NCBI GenBank assembly: GCA_009692205.1
Contig: SHZR01000015.1
Coordinates: 1 to 64,000 of the forward strand
From: Gemmatimonadota bacterium
Lineage (GTDB): Bacteria; Gemmatimonadota; Gemmatimonadetes; Longimicrobiales; Gaopeijiaceae
Length of the DNA: 64,000 nt
Direction of reading: 5' to 3'
Shown: positions 16,261-27,228 of the stretch, piece after piece
Layout: the number at the start of each line of letters is the position of its first letter
Position numbering within the stretch: position 1 is the first letter of the stretch
Made by a program: the position numbers and the translations under genes
Notes under the pieces: generated by a model
Told to the model about the DNA's origin: nothing
Seen by the model: the letters and a program-made list of their open reading frames with translations, nothing else
The model's database searches: none

Positions 16261-17217
16261 GGTGGCGAGAAGTTCCTCGGCGAGCCGATGCTCAACATCG
16301 ACGACCTCGTGCAGACGGTCGATGGGCACGGCGTCGTGAACATCCTCGCCGCCGACCAGCTGATGAGTCACCCGCGGCTCTAAGCCTGCTTCCTGCTCTG
16401 GCTGCTCTCGGAGCTGTTCGAGAACCTGCCCGAGGTGGGAGACCGCGACAAGCCGAAGTTGGTGTTCTTCTTCGACGAGGCGCATCCGCTGTTCGCGGAC
16501 GCGCCCGCCGCGCTCGTCGAGAAGGTCGAGCTCGTGGTGCGGCTGATCCAGTCGAAGGGCGTCGGCGTGTATTTCGTCACCCAGAATCCGATCGATATTC
16601 CTGACAAGGTGCTGGGGCAGTTGGGCAATCGCATTCAACACGCTCTGCGGGCGTTCACCCCGCGCGACCAGAAGGCGGTGAAGGCCACGGCGGAGACGAT
16701 GCGCCCGAAGCCCGGGCTCGACATCGAGCAGGTGATCACCGAGCTCGGCACGGGCGAGGCCCTGGTGTCGCTGCTCGACGCCTCGGGCACACCGGGCATC
16801 ACCGAGCGCGCGTGGATGTTGGCGCCGGGGTCGCAGATCGGGCCGATCACGCCCGCAGAGCGTCAGGCCCTGGTCGCGAATTCCGTGGTGGCGGGCGTGT
16901 ACGAGAAGGTGGTCGACCGTGAGTCGGCCTTCGAGATGCTGAAGGCGCGCGCGGAGGCGACGGCCGCGGCCGCTCAGCCCCAGGCAACGGGCCGGGCCGG
17001 GCCAAGCGCCGGCGGCGTGGCAGGCGCCGTCGCGGGGGCCGGCGCTCTCGGCGCCAGGGGCGGGTTGCTGTTCGGCACCACGGGTCCGCGCGGCGGCAAG
17101 CGCGACGGGCTGTTCGACCTCATGGCCAAGAGCGCGGCGCGGAGCACGGGCACGGCCATCTCACGCGGGCTGGTGCGCGGCGTGCTCGGTTCGTTGCTCG
17201 GCGGGAAACGGCGGTAG
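16246..17217 (+). pseudogene. HerA-like ATPase (DUF853 family), 5'-truncated with an in-frame stop
   Basis: DUF853 proteins are HerA/FtsK-type ATPases of about 500 residues. Here homology begins near 16246-16261 (GGEKFLGEPMLNIDDLVQ) and continues as GVVNILAADQLMSHPRL, then a TAA at 16381-16383 where family members have Tyr. It resumes at once in the same frame as [18 protein letters not shown] and reaches 17217. Walker B is present ([14 protein letters not shown]), as are [14 protein letters not shown], the [16 protein letters not shown] segment and a C-terminal [14 protein letters not shown]. The Walker A half is absent, cut off at the junction with the antitoxin. Two lesions make this a clear pseudogene; the frame after 16435 could still make a partial product. 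Confidence 0.85.
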
Positions 17218-17235
17218 GCGAAGCCCGACCGAGGG

Positions 17236-18072
17236 TTACATCCCCACCACGCTCGTCGTATACCATGCGATGATCACGTCGCCCCACTGGTAGGCGATGC
17301 CTCCCGCCGCGGCCAAGAACACGCCGAGCGGCACGAGGCGCTTGGAGATCATCGAGATGGGCCCGAACACGAGGAGCGCGAGCACGGATCCGAGGAAGAT
17401 CGTGAGCGCGACGCCCCAGATGCCGACGAACGTGCCGACCATCATCATCATCTTCACGTCGCCGCCGCCCATGGCCTGATCGACCCCGGCCTCCTCCAGG
17501 CGCCCGGGCGACATTTTCTTGATGAGCCGCGTTCCGAGCACACCGACGAGCCAGAGCACGCCGAACCCGACGGCTCCCCCGATCACGGCCTGGACCCACC
17601 CGGGCCCGCCGGGGAGGAACGCGAGCGCGACCCCCAGGACCGCGCCGCCGATGGAGAACTTGTCGGGGATCGCGTTGAAGTGTCCCACGTCCTGGTAGAA
17701 GCGCGCGTCCGAGATGGAGATGCCGAAGAGGATCGTCAGGAACGTCGCGCCGCGGAACGCTTCACCGGTCGCGCCGTGCGTGGCGAACGTGCCCGCCCAC
17801 ATGAGCCCGGTGGCGAGCTCGACCAAGGGATATTGGATCGACACCTGCTCGGAGCAGCGCCGGCACTTGCCGCGCAGCACGATCCAGGACAACACGGGGA
17901 TGTTGTCGTACCAGCGGATGGCCTCGTGACACTTGGGGCAACGGGAGCCCGGCGACACCACGGACTCCTCCTTGGGCCACCGCAGCGTGCACACGTTCAG
18001 GAACGATCCGATGGTGAGGCCGAAGAGGCCGGCGATCACAGGCAGTGCCACATAGCTGAACCAATCAGTCAC
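17236..18072 (-). CDS. Type 4 prepilin peptidase (A24)
   Basis: This inner-membrane enzyme cleaves the class III leader of prepilins and may methylate the new N-terminus. The 278 aa contain the zinc-ribbon-like motif CPKC (45, 48) and CRRC (70, 73) of full-length PilD-type enzymes, the FLNVCTLRWPKEESV start, about seven hydrophobic helices, and two catalytic aspartates: ISDARFYQ (about 122) and GGGDVKMM (about 205). The GTG start overlaps the TrmH-family gene by 8 bp. It lies 28 kb from the pilin genes of this window; PilA and the pilin-secretin fusion are plausible substrates. Confidence 0.93.
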   Translation of the reverse strand: MTDWFSYVALPVIAGLFGLTIGSFLNVCTLRWPKEESVVSPGSRCPKCHEAIRWYDNIPVLSWIVLRGKCRRCSEQVSIQYPLVELATGLMWAGTFATHGATGEAFRGATFLTILFGISISDARFYQDVGHFNAIPDKFSIGGAVLGVALAFLPGGPGWVQAVIGGAVGFGVLWLVGVLGTRLIKKMSPGRLEEAGVDQAMGGGDVKMMMMVGTFVGIWGVALTIFLGSVLALLVFGPISMISKRLVPLGVFLAAAGGIAYQWGDVIIAWYTTSVVGM

Positions 18073-18850
18073 TTGCAGCCTCCCGCGTCAGCGCGTGCAA
18101 CAGGATCGCGCCCGCCATCGCCACGTTGAGGGACTCGGCAGGTCCCGGCATGCCGACGGCCACGAGCGCCTCGGATGCTTGAGTGATCTCCGTTCGCACG
18201 CCCCCGCCCTCGTTCCCCACCACCAGCGCGAAGCCCCTGTCGAAGCGCCGCTCGTCCACGTTCTTGCCCGCCGCGTCCGCGACCAGGATCGGGACGCGCA
18301 GCTCTTCGAGCCGCGCGATCGCGTCCGCCGCGTCGGCGCGAACCACGGCCAACCGGAACACCATGCCAGCCGAAGAGCGCACGGTCTTGGCGCCCCACGG
18401 ATCGACCGTGCCGTCGAGGCACACGACCGCGTCGAGGCCGAACGCGACCGCCGCGCGGATCAACGTGCCGGCGTTGCCGGGATCCTGCACGCGATCCAGC
18501 ACGAGGTAGCGTCCGCCGGATACGAGTCGGTCCAGGCCGGCCGTGGGCTCCTCACAAATGAGCAGCACGCCCTGGTGCCTCTCCGTGTCGGAGAGGCGCG
18601 CGAGCTCTCCGTCGTCCACCTGCGCCACATCGAGCGCCTCGAGCCGGCGCGCGAGCGCCCGGCCGGGTTCGGTCGTCTCGAGCTTCGGCGAACGGACGGC
18701 GAACGACACCTTCACGCCGCCCTCGAGCGCCTCCGACACCGAGCGCACGCCCTCCACAAGCACGGTCGCCTCACGCGCCCGCGACTTGGGCAGCCGGAGG
18801 CGGGCGACGAACGCCGCGCGGCGCTGGCTCAGGCCCGCCACGGACGCCAC
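18065..18850 (-). CDS. TrmH/SpoU-family RNA 2'-O-methyltransferase
   Basis: This 261-aa methyltransferase modifies ribose 2'-OH groups in rRNA or tRNA. The N-terminus has a substrate-binding domain ([20 protein letters not shown]). The SPOUT fold carries [34 protein letters not shown] and [20 protein letters not shown], the three motifs that form the trefoil-knot SAM site. It starts with GTG, 11 bp from the divergent thiD, so both promoters overlap. The position in RNA that it modifies cannot be told from sequence; RlmB-like is the usual default. Confidence 0.9.
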   Translation of the reverse strand: MASVAGLSQRRAAFVARLRLPKSRAREATVLVEGVRSVSEALEGGVKVSFAVRSPKLETTEPGRALARRLEALDVAQVDDGELARLSDTERHQGVLLICEEPTAGLDRLVSGGRYLVLDRVQDPGNAGTLIRAAVAFGLDAVVCLDGTVDPWGAKTVRSSAGMVFRLAVVRADAADAIARLEELRVPILVADAAGKNVDERRFDRGFALVVGNEGGGVRTEITQASEALVAVGMPGPAESLNVAMAGAILLHALTREAASD

Positions 18851-18861
18851 CTTCCGAGCCG

Positions 18862-19656
18862 ATGAACGAGAAGATCCCCATCGCCCTGACGATCGCCGGT
18901 AGCGACTCCGGCGGCGGCGCGGGCATCCAAGCCGACCTGAAGACGTTCCACGCGTTCGGCGTCTACGGCACGAGTGTGATCACCGCGATCACCGCGCAGA
19001 ACACGCTGGGCGTGCACCTGGTCCATGCCGCACCCCTCGCGGACGTGCGCGCCCAGCTCGACGCAGTCGTCACGGACCTCCGCCCCGCCGCGTTCAAGAC
19101 CGGCATGCTCGCGACCGCCAAGCTGGTGTCGGCCGTCGCAGCCGAGGTGCGTCGGCATGGGCTCCGCCCCTATGTGATGGATCCGGTCATGGTGGCTACG
19201 AGCGGGGACCGCCTGCTCGAGGAAGACGCCGTCGCGTCGCTCGTCCGCGAGTTGCTCCCTCTCGCCGACCTCGTCACGCCGAACCTGCACGAGGCAGCCA
19301 TCCTCGCCGACATGCCCGTCGCGACGCTCGTCGACATGCGCAGCGCCGCGGAGAGAATTCGGCGCCTGGGCGCGGCCGCCGTGCTGATCAAGGGCGGACA
19401 CCTCGAGCACGAGGCCATCGACCTTCTGCTGGACGCGAGCGGCGAGCGCCTCTGGCGTCGCCCACACATCGACACGGCCCACACCCACGGCACGGGCTGC
19501 ACGCTGTCCGCCGCAATCACCGCGGGCCTCGCGCGCGGCGACGCGCTTCCGGACGCCGTCGACCGCGCGGTGCGCTACGTCTCGAGAGCGATCGCGTCGG
19601 CGCCTGGGCTCGGCAAAGGCCATGGGCCGATCAATCATTTCGTGAGCCCGGACTGA
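18862..19656 (+). CDS. thiD: Hydroxymethylpyrimidine/phosphomethylpyrimidine kinase
   Basis: ThiD phosphorylates HMP and HMP-P for thiamine synthesis. The 264-aa ribokinase-fold protein begins [20 protein letters not shown]. It has [44 protein letters not shown] and the anion-hole and catalytic segment [12 protein letters not shown] with the conserved Asp/Cys environment. Its 3' end overlaps the convergent purine nucleoside phosphorylase gene by 22 bp. No TPP riboswitch is visible in the 11 bp between it and the divergent methyltransferase gene. Confidence 0.95.
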   Translation: MNEKIPIALTIAGSDSGGGAGIQADLKTFHAFGVYGTSVITAITAQNTLGVHLVHAAPLADVRAQLDAVVTDLRPAAFKTGMLATAKLVSAVAAEVRRHGLRPYVMDPVMVATSGDRLLEEDAVASLVRELLPLADLVTPNLHEAAILADMPVATLVDMRSAAERIRRLGAAAVLIKGGHLEHEAIDLLLDASGERLWRRPHIDTAHTHGTGCTLSAAITAGLARGDALPDAVDRAVRYVSRAIASAPGLGKGHGPINHFVSPD

Positions 19657-20474
19657 GGGTCGGCAGGAAGCCGTGGGACTAGCGCCTTCAGCAACCGCCC
19701 GAGCCGCACTCCTGCCTCCCGCCCCACCGCGACCACCTCCGCGTGCGAGAGCGCGCCCCCACCCAGCCCCGTCGCCTTGTTCGTCACCACGCTGAACGCG
19801 AGGCAGCGCACGCCCCGCGCGCGTGCGGCAACGACCTCCGGCACCGTCGACATGCCGACGAGATCCGCACCGAGCTTGCCGAGCATGCGGACCTCCGCGG
19901 CGGTCTCGTAGGAGGGTCCGAGCACTCCCGCGTAGACGCCGCTGTGCAGCGCGATGCTGAGTTGGGCCGCGGCCTCCACCGCGAGGAGGCGCAGCTCGGG
20001 ATCGTACGGCGCGCTCATGTCGGGGAAGCGCTCCTCCCCTGTCCGGACCGGCCCCATCAGCGGGCTCTGAGCCTGCAGGTTGATGTGGTCCTCGAGCATG
20101 ACGATGTCGCCCGGCTCGAGCGTTGGCCGCACGCCGCCCGCCGCGTTCGTGAACACTATCGTGTGCACGCCGAGGGCAGCCATTGCCCGCACGGGACCCG
20201 CCACAACGTCCGGCGAGTGACCCTCGTAGAGGTGATACCGGCCGCACTGGAAGAGGACCTCCGTTCCGGCGAGCCGCCCGGCGACGAACTTCCCCGCGTG
20301 CCCCGCGACCCCTGCGGAGGGGAAGCCCGGGACCTGCTTGAACGCTACGGACGTGGTGTCGGAGAGCTCTTCAACCATCGCCCCGAGCCCCGAGCCGAGC
20401 ACGACGGCGACGCGGGGCTGGAAGGGGAGTGTCGAGCGCAGGTAGGCCGCGGCCGCGGCTGCGTAGTCCGGCAT
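19635..20474 (-). CDS. Purine nucleoside phosphorylase (trimeric class)
   Basis: The enzyme releases purine bases from (deoxy)inosine and guanosine using phosphate. The 279 aa match the trimeric PNP family: VAVVLGSGLGAMVEEL with the phosphate-binding loop, AGHAGKFVAGRLAGTEVLF, GRYHLYEGHSP, VFTNAAGGVRPTLEPGDIV, and GVYAGVLGPSYETAAEVRML. The VVTNKATGL segment near the C-terminus carries the purine-contact Asn/Lys region. It converges on thiD with overlapping 3' ends. Confidence 0.93.
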   Translation of the reverse strand: MPDYAAAAAAYLRSTLPFQPRVAVVLGSGLGAMVEELSDTTSVAFKQVPGFPSAGVAGHAGKFVAGRLAGTEVLFQCGRYHLYEGHSPDVVAGPVRAMAALGVHTIVFTNAAGGVRPTLEPGDIVMLEDHINLQAQSPLMGPVRTGEERFPDMSAPYDPELRLLAVEAAAQLSIALHSGVYAGVLGPSYETAAEVRMLGKLGADLVGMSTVPEVVAARARGVRCLAFSVVTNKATGLGGGALSHAEVVAVGREAGVRLGRLLKALVPRLPADPQSGLTK

Positions 20475-20585
20475 CAGAGGATCATCGAGGCGATGCAGCA
20501 GTCATGAACGCTCCTGAGGTTGGCTCGGGGCGCCCCAAGCTACGGACCCGCGCGCGGTGGGCGGAAGGTCGGCGTTACCGACGCA

Positions 20586-21335
20586 TCACCACCAGCCCCG
20601 ATGCTCGATCTCGTTCCGAGGCAGCCTGATGCCGCCGCGCTTGGCGGCCACGAGCCTCGGATTCCGGAAGACGATGATCAGCCCCGCTCCGGCGAGGAAT
20701 CCGCCGATGTGGGCTGTGTAGGCCACCCCGCCCCCGCCCGCAGGCGAGAGGAGCGACGAGCCGACTTGGATCGCGATCCAATAGCCCAGCATGATCCACG
20801 CGGGCAGCGGGATCACGCGCACGAAGAAGACGAAGACGAAAAGCGTGTAGACCGCTGCGCTGGGATAGAGGACGAGGTACGCGCCCATGATGGCGCTGAT
20901 CGCGCCCGACGCGCCCACCATAGGGATGGCGGAACTCGGGTCGGTGAACACGTGGGCGAGCGAGGCGACGAGCCCCGTCAGGACGTAGAAGAGCGCGAAG
21001 CGCAGGTGCCCCATCGAGTCCTCGATGTTGTTCCCGAAGATCCACAGGAACCACATGTTGCCGATGAGGTGCATCCAACTTCCGTGGAGGAACATCGAGG
21101 AGAAGAGCGCCTGCCAGGTAAGGCCCCCGAGCCGGCACGGGCTCTCGCCCCCGGCCGCCAGCGTCCCGGCCACCTCCGCCGGAATCGCCCCGAACGCGCA
21201 GATGGAGCCGCCGAGGGCATCCTCCGAGAGCCCCGCTCCCTGGACGTACCACCAGACCCCGACGCAGGCCGCGATGAGCAGCATGGTGACGAGCGGGAAG
21301 ATCTCGGTCGGGTTGTCGTCGTGGAGTGGGAACAT
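20586..21335 (-). CDS. Rhomboid-family intramembrane serine protease
   Basis: This is a membrane protease of 249 aa with at least six hydrophobic helices. The catalytic Ser lies in [11 protein letters not shown] (about 143) and the partner His in [10 protein letters not shown] (about 209), with [20 protein letters not shown] supplying the oxyanion His/Asn residues of helix 2. The start [15 protein letters not shown] at 21335 is the common rhomboid N-terminus; the further upstream codons are discarded. It is divergent from dnaK with a 161-bp shared regulatory region. Substrate unknown. Confidence 0.93.
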   Translation of the reverse strand: MFPLHDDNPTEIFPLVTMLLIAACVGVWWYVQGAGLSEDALGGSICAFGAIPAEVAGTLAAGGESPCRLGGLTWQALFSSMFLHGSWMHLIGNMWFLWIFGNNIEDSMGHLRFALFYVLTGLVASLAHVFTDPSSAIPMVGASGAISAIMGAYLVLYPSAAVYTLFVFVFFVRVIPLPAWIMLGYWIAIQVGSSLLSPAGGGGVAYTAHIGGFLAGAGLIIVFRNPRLVAAKRGGIRLPRNEIEHRGWW

Positions 21336-21391
21336 GCGGCGTCGAGCGCGCACCCCGGAGAGGATCTGCCATGTCGGCAGGCTGGCGGCGG

Positions 21392-21416
21392 AAAACCCGT
21401 CATACCGGCGGGTTTT
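21392..21416. promoter_or_regulatory. Inverted repeat in the rhomboid-dnaK divergent region
   Basis: AAAACCCG (21392-21399) and CGGGTTTT (21409-21416) form a perfect 8-bp inverted repeat with a 9-base centre, 81 bp before the dnaK start. No CIRCE element (TTAGCACTC-N9-GAGTGCTAA) is present, although the 9-base spacer is alike. It could be an operator or a terminator for incoming transcription. Confidence 0.4.
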
Positions 21417-21496
21417 GGGCCTCTTCTGTGGGCACATCGATTGCACGTCCCGTGCCGCAACGCAACGCTCACACAGAACGCGCAGGAAGGGAGAAC

Positions 21497-23440
<1,944 letters not shown>

Positions 23441-23490
23441 GGCGAAGGGCCCGGGCAACGCGGCGTACCGGTCGCATCGTCCAACACTAG

Positions 23491-23522
23491 CGAGAGGGCC
23501 GGACCCGCTTCCGGCCCTCTCG
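23491..23522. terminator. Strong hairpin after dnaK
   Basis: A perfect 12-bp stem, CGAGAGGGCCGG (23491-23502) with CCGGCCCTCTCG (23511-23522), and an 8-base loop, lies 51 bp after the dnaK stop. There is no T-run, so it may act with Rho or protect the 3' end. It separates dnaK from htrA. Confidence 0.6.
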
Positions 23523-23587
23523 GGTACAGGAGCGACGACGGTGATGTTCGCTCCGCCGCCCACAGAACCGCAACGGAGATCGAGACG

Positions 23588-25135
23588 ATGTACGATCCGC
23601 TGAAGGCGAAAGCCAAAGTGGTCTTCTATAGCGCCATTGCCTTCCTGTTTGGGCTCGGGTTAGCTAGCGGTCTGGGCTGGACGAGCCCGACGCATGCGAT
23701 GCCGACCGTCACCGAGGAGCCTCAGGTCTCCCCGGAGGCCATGCAGCCGGCGCTCGATCTCAGCGCGGCGTTCACCAACCTCGCCGAGGCCGTGACCCCG
23801 GCTGTGGTGCGCATCGAGAGCCGACGCCCGGGCCAGGCCGTGAATCCAACGCAGGTCCCCGAGGCGTTCCGGCGCTTCTTCGACACGCCGGACGGCGGCG
23901 GAGAGCCCACGCCCCAGCTGGCTTCCGGCAGCGGATTCGTCGTGACGGACGACGGCTACATCCTCACCAACAACCACGTGGTCGCGGGGGCCGACGAGGT
24001 CACGGTCTACTTCCCCGACCGGCGCTACTTCACGGCCAGGATCATCGGCGCCGACCCCTTCACCGACGTGGCGGTCATCAAGGTCGACGCGCCCGAGCGG
24101 CTGCCGCACATGTCGTTCGGGAACTCGGACCAGCTCAAGGTCGGCGAGTGGATCCTCGCGATCGGGAACCCCGGCTTCGGCAGCTCGACGCAGCTCGACT
24201 TCACGGTGACGGCGGGCATCATCAGCGCGCGCGGACGTGGCCTCCAGCTGCTCCAGCGCGACCTCTTCGAGGACCCCCGCTACGGGGACCTGGCATCCCG
24301 CTGGGCGATCGAGGACTTCATCCAGACGGACGCGGTCATCAACCCGGGCAACTCCGGGGGCCCGATGGTGAACCTCCGCGGCCAGGTCGTCGGCATCAAT
24401 TCCGCGATCGCGTCGTCCACGGGGGTCTACCAGGGCTACGGGTTCGCGATTCCGATCAACCTCGCGCGCCGCGTCATGGAGGACCTGGTCGAGTTCGGTC
24501 AGGTCCAGCGTCCGCGGATCGGCGTCCAGATCCAGAACGTCGCCGCGGAGGACGCCGAGGTGTACGGGCTCCCGTCCGTCTCGGGCGTAATGGTGTCGGG
24601 TGTCGAGGCGGACGGCCCCGCGGCCGGCGTGCTCGAGCCGGAAGACGTGGTGGTCGCGATCAACGGGGCGCCGGTTGGATACGTGGCCGAGCTCCAGGCC
24701 AAGATCGCGGAGCACCACCCCGGCGACCGCGTGACGGTGACGATCTACCGCGATCGTCGCCGCATGGACTTGGACATCCAGCTGGCGGAGGCACCGATCA
24801 ACGGTACGCCGACGGTGGTGGCGGAGCGCACGGTCCACTCGGAGGAGCGCCTGGGGATCAACGTCGAGGTGGTCGACGCGGAGCTCGCCGAGCAGCTCGG
24901 CTACTCCACCGTCGGCGGTGTGGTCCTGCGGGACGTCGCCCCGGGGAGCGCCGCGGCCCGCCGGAACCTGGGGGGGTTCGTCGGCAATAAGCTCGTGCGG
25001 ATCAACGAGACCACCATTGAGACGGCCGACGACGTGCGCGTGGCCCTGGATGGGATCGCGCCCGGAGAGATCGTCTCCATGCACTTCCAGGACAACCAAG
25101 GGAGCCCGAGGGTCGTCAACGTCAGGATGCCCTGA
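23588..25135 (+). CDS. Periplasmic serine protease HtrA/DegQ-like
   Basis: This is an envelope quality-control protease of 515 aa. An N-terminal hydrophobic segment (VVFYSAIAFLFGLGLASGLG) acts as signal or anchor. The trypsin-like domain has His130 (LTNNHVVAGADE), Asp160 (TDVAVIKVDAPE) and Ser256 (INPGNSGGPMVN). Two PDZ domains follow (from about 305, RPRIGVQIQNVAAE, and from about 415, LGINVEVVDAELAEQLGY). A GAACGGAGAT-like purine stretch precedes the ATG. It follows dnaK on the same strand but behind a strong hairpin. DegP and DegQ cannot be told apart by eye. Confidence 0.94.
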   Translation: MYDPLKAKAKVVFYSAIAFLFGLGLASGLGWTSPTHAMPTVTEEPQVSPEAMQPALDLSAAFTNLAEAVTPAVVRIESRRPGQAVNPTQVPEAFRRFFDTPDGGGEPTPQLASGSGFVVTDDGYILTNNHVVAGADEVTVYFPDRRYFTARIIGADPFTDVAVIKVDAPERLPHMSFGNSDQLKVGEWILAIGNPGFGSSTQLDFTVTAGIISARGRGLQLLQRDLFEDPRYGDLASRWAIEDFIQTDAVINPGNSGGPMVNLRGQVVGINSAIASSTGVYQGYGFAIPINLARRVMEDLVEFGQVQRPRIGVQIQNVAAEDAEVYGLPSVSGVMVSGVEADGPAAGVLEPEDVVVAINGAPVGYVAELQAKIAEHHPGDRVTVTIYRDRRRMDLDIQLAEAPINGTPTVVAERTVHSEERLGINVEVVDAELAEQLGYSTVGGVVLRDVAPGSAAARRNLGGFVGNKLVRINETTIETADDVRVALDGIAPGEIVSMHFQDNQGSPRVVNVRMP

Positions 25136-25206
25136 CCGCGGCCGACAGCCGAGGATGGCCGGAGATTGAACCACTCTCCGCGCCGGGTTTATCTTCTGGT
25201 GGGCGC

Positions 25207-25289
25207 GCGAGAGTGGCGGAATTGGTAGACGCGCGGGATTTAGGATCCCGTGGCTTATTGCCGTGGGGGTTCGAGTCCCCCCTTTCGCA
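25207..25289 (+). tRNA. tRNA-Leu (anticodon TAG)
   Basis: The acceptor stem pairs GCGAGAG (25207-25213) with CTTTCGC (25282-25288), one G-U pair, and A25289 is the discriminator; CCA is not encoded. The anticodon stem CGGGA/TCCCG encloses TTTAGGA, so the anticodon is TAG (25241-25243), reading CUA. A long variable arm (about 25251-25264) marks a class II tRNA, and the T arm is GGGGG-TTCGAGT-CCCCC. It stands just upstream of tig. Confidence 0.97.
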
Positions 25290-25330
25290 TACCGAATTCC
25301 CCGAACCTGGACCGCCGGTCGCGCGACGAC

Positions 25331-26593
25331 ATGACACTAGACGCAGCACGTTTGCAGATCTCCGTGCAGGAGCAGGAACGCTGGCGCCGCAAGATGAGCG
25401 TCACCGTTCCAGCCGCAGTCGTCCGCGAGGAAGAGCAGCGGACGGCCCGGCAATTCGCTTCCCAGGCTCGCCTCAAGGGCTTCCGTAAGGGTCACGTCCC
25501 GACGCGGGTCATCGAGTCCCGCTTCGGCGGAGCGCTCCGCAAGGAAGCGCTCGGCAAGCTGATCCAGGACGCCTACCGGTCGGCGCTCGCGAGCGAGCGC
25601 CTCCAGCCTATCAGCGAGGGCCAGGTCGAGGACGTGCAGTACGAGCCCGAGCAGGACCTGAAGTTCGAGGTCGCGTTCGACGTCCATCCGGTCATCGAGC
25701 TCACGCGGCTCGGCGGATTCAGCGTCAAGCGCCCCGTGCCCGACGTGAATGACGAGCACGTCGGACACGTGCTCGCACGCATCCAGGAGCAGCAGGGCGC
25801 CTGGCGCCCCGTCGACGAGGGCAGCCCGGTCGACGGCGACCTGGTGTCGGTGAAGATCCTCCGCCTCGACGGCGAAGGCGGCGAGGCGCGCGACTACGAC
25901 TTCGTGCTCGGCAAGGGCGACGCGATCGCTGAAATCGAAGTGGCGATCAAGACGCTCGCGCCGGGAGGCGAGGCTAGCGAAGGCGAGTTCGACATCCGCT
26001 TCCCCGACGACCTGCCGGACGAGACGAAGCGAGGCACGAGCGAGCGCGTCCGCATCACGCTCGTGAGCCGCCGCACGCTCGACCTGCCGGCTCTCGACGA
26101 CACTCTCGCGAAATCGGTGGGTGAGTTCGAGACGCTCGCCGAGCTGACCGCCAAGGTCCGCGATGACATGGAGCAGGAGGCGTCGCAGCGAGCCGACGCC
26201 ACGGTGCGGGGCCAGCTGCTCGAGCTCGTGCTCGAGGCCAACCCGTTCGAGGTCCCGGCCTCGATGGTCGACCGCTACCTCGACACCATCCTCGGCGAGG
26301 CCAAGGACGTGCCTGCGGAGAAGCTGGCCGAGGCCCGCGAGCAGATCCGGCCGGAGGCCGAGCGCCAGGTGAAGCGGATCCTGGCGATCGACCGCGTGGC
26401 CGATGCGCGGGGCCTCGCGGCCACCGAGGACGAGATCGACAAGCGCGTCGAGGAGATCGCGACGGCCAACTCGACCTCCCCGGCCAAGGTTTACGCGAGC
26501 TTGCAGAAGGCGGGCCGCATCGAGTCGATCGAGCGCGAGCTCACCGAGCGTAAGGTGTTCGACTTCCTCAAGGCGCAGTCGGAGATCACATGA
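25331..26593 (+). CDS. tig: Trigger factor (ribosome-bound chaperone)
   Basis: Trigger factor binds at the ribosomal exit tunnel and has peptidyl-prolyl isomerase activity. The 420-aa protein starts at the ATG at 25331 after the tRNA. The ribosome-binding signature is present in [21 protein letters not shown] (about 45-65). A PPIase-like domain follows (about 150-240, [18 protein letters not shown]), and then the helical C-terminal arm domain with [15 protein letters not shown]. Its stop overlaps the clpP start (ATGA). The order tig-clpP-clpX-lon is the widespread protease operon. Confidence 0.96.
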   Translation: MTLDAARLQISVQEQERWRRKMSVTVPAAVVREEEQRTARQFASQARLKGFRKGHVPTRVIESRFGGALRKEALGKLIQDAYRSALASERLQPISEGQVEDVQYEPEQDLKFEVAFDVHPVIELTRLGGFSVKRPVPDVNDEHVGHVLARIQEQQGAWRPVDEGSPVDGDLVSVKILRLDGEGGEARDYDFVLGKGDAIAEIEVAIKTLAPGGEASEGEFDIRFPDDLPDETKRGTSERVRITLVSRRTLDLPALDDTLAKSVGEFETLAELTAKVRDDMEQEASQRADATVRGQLLELVLEANPFEVPASMVDRYLDTILGEAKDVPAEKLAEAREQIRPEAERQVKRILAIDRVADARGLAATEDEIDKRVEEIATANSTSPAKVYASLQKAGRIESIERELTERKVFDFLKAQSEIT

Positions 26594-27228
26594 CGATCTA
26601 TCCCCCGTACGTCATCGAGCGGACGAGCCGAGGCGAGCGCAGCTACGACATCTTCAGTCGGCTGCTCATGGACAGGATCATCTTCCTGGGCAGCGGGATC
26701 GACGACAACGTCGCGAATATCATCGTCGCCCAGCTGCTCTTCCTCGACGCCGAGGACCCGGAGCGGGACATCTGCATGTACATCAACTCGCCGGGCGGTA
26801 GCGTGTACTCCGGCATGGCGATCTACGACACGATGCAGCATATGCGCGCGCCGGTCGCGACGTTCTGCGTCGGTATGGCGCTCTCGATGGGCGCCGTGCT
26901 TCTGGCCGCCGGGGCGAAGGGCAAGCGCAACTCGCTGCCCAACTCCCGCATCATGCTGCACCAGCCGTCAGGCGGATCACAGGGCACCGCGTCCGACATC
27001 GAGATCGCGGCCAAAGAGATCCTTCACATCCGCGAGCGTCTCAACGGGATCATCGCGAAACACACCGGCCAGAGTATCGAGCGCATCGCGGACGACGTCG
27101 ACCGTGATCGCTTCATGAGCCCCCTGGAAGCGGTGGAGTACGGGCTCATCGACAGTGTGCTCGAGGGACCCGTGCGGACGCCGGAAGGCAAGCCCAAGGA
27201 CTCCGACATACGGGAGGCCAAGTCATGA
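26590..27228 (+). CDS. clpP: ATP-dependent Clp protease proteolytic subunit
   Basis: ClpP forms the tetradecameric serine-protease chamber. The 212 aa show Ser99 ([14 protein letters not shown]), His124 ([10 protein letters not shown]) and the Asp of the [16 protein letters not shown] region (about 173). The N-terminus, with [17 protein letters not shown], is standard and contains a short propeptide at most. ATGA overlaps couple it to tig upstream and clpX downstream, so all three should be made together. Confidence 0.98.
   Translation: MTIYPPYVIERTSRGERSYDIFSRLLMDRIIFLGSGIDDNVANIIVAQLLFLDAEDPERDICMYINSPGGSVYSGMAIYDTMQHMRAPVATFCVGMALSMGAVLLAAGAKGKRNSLPNSRIMLHQPSGGSQGTASDIEIAAKEILHIRERLNGIIAKHTGQSIERIADDVDRDRFMSPLEAVEYGLIDSVLEGPVRTPEGKPKDSDIREAKS

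Noticed and set aside
16381-16383. Stop-codon read-through or recoding in the HerA-like gene
   Set aside because: The gene has also lost its 5' half and Walker A, so decay explains the TAA better than recoding.
18851-18861. A TPP riboswitch ahead of thiD
   Set aside because: Only 11 bp separate thiD from the divergent gene, too short for the aptamer.
21336-21496. Possible CIRCE heat-shock element upstream of dnaK
   Set aside because: The TTAGCACTC / GAGTGCTAA arms are absent; only an unrelated dyad is present and it is listed separately.
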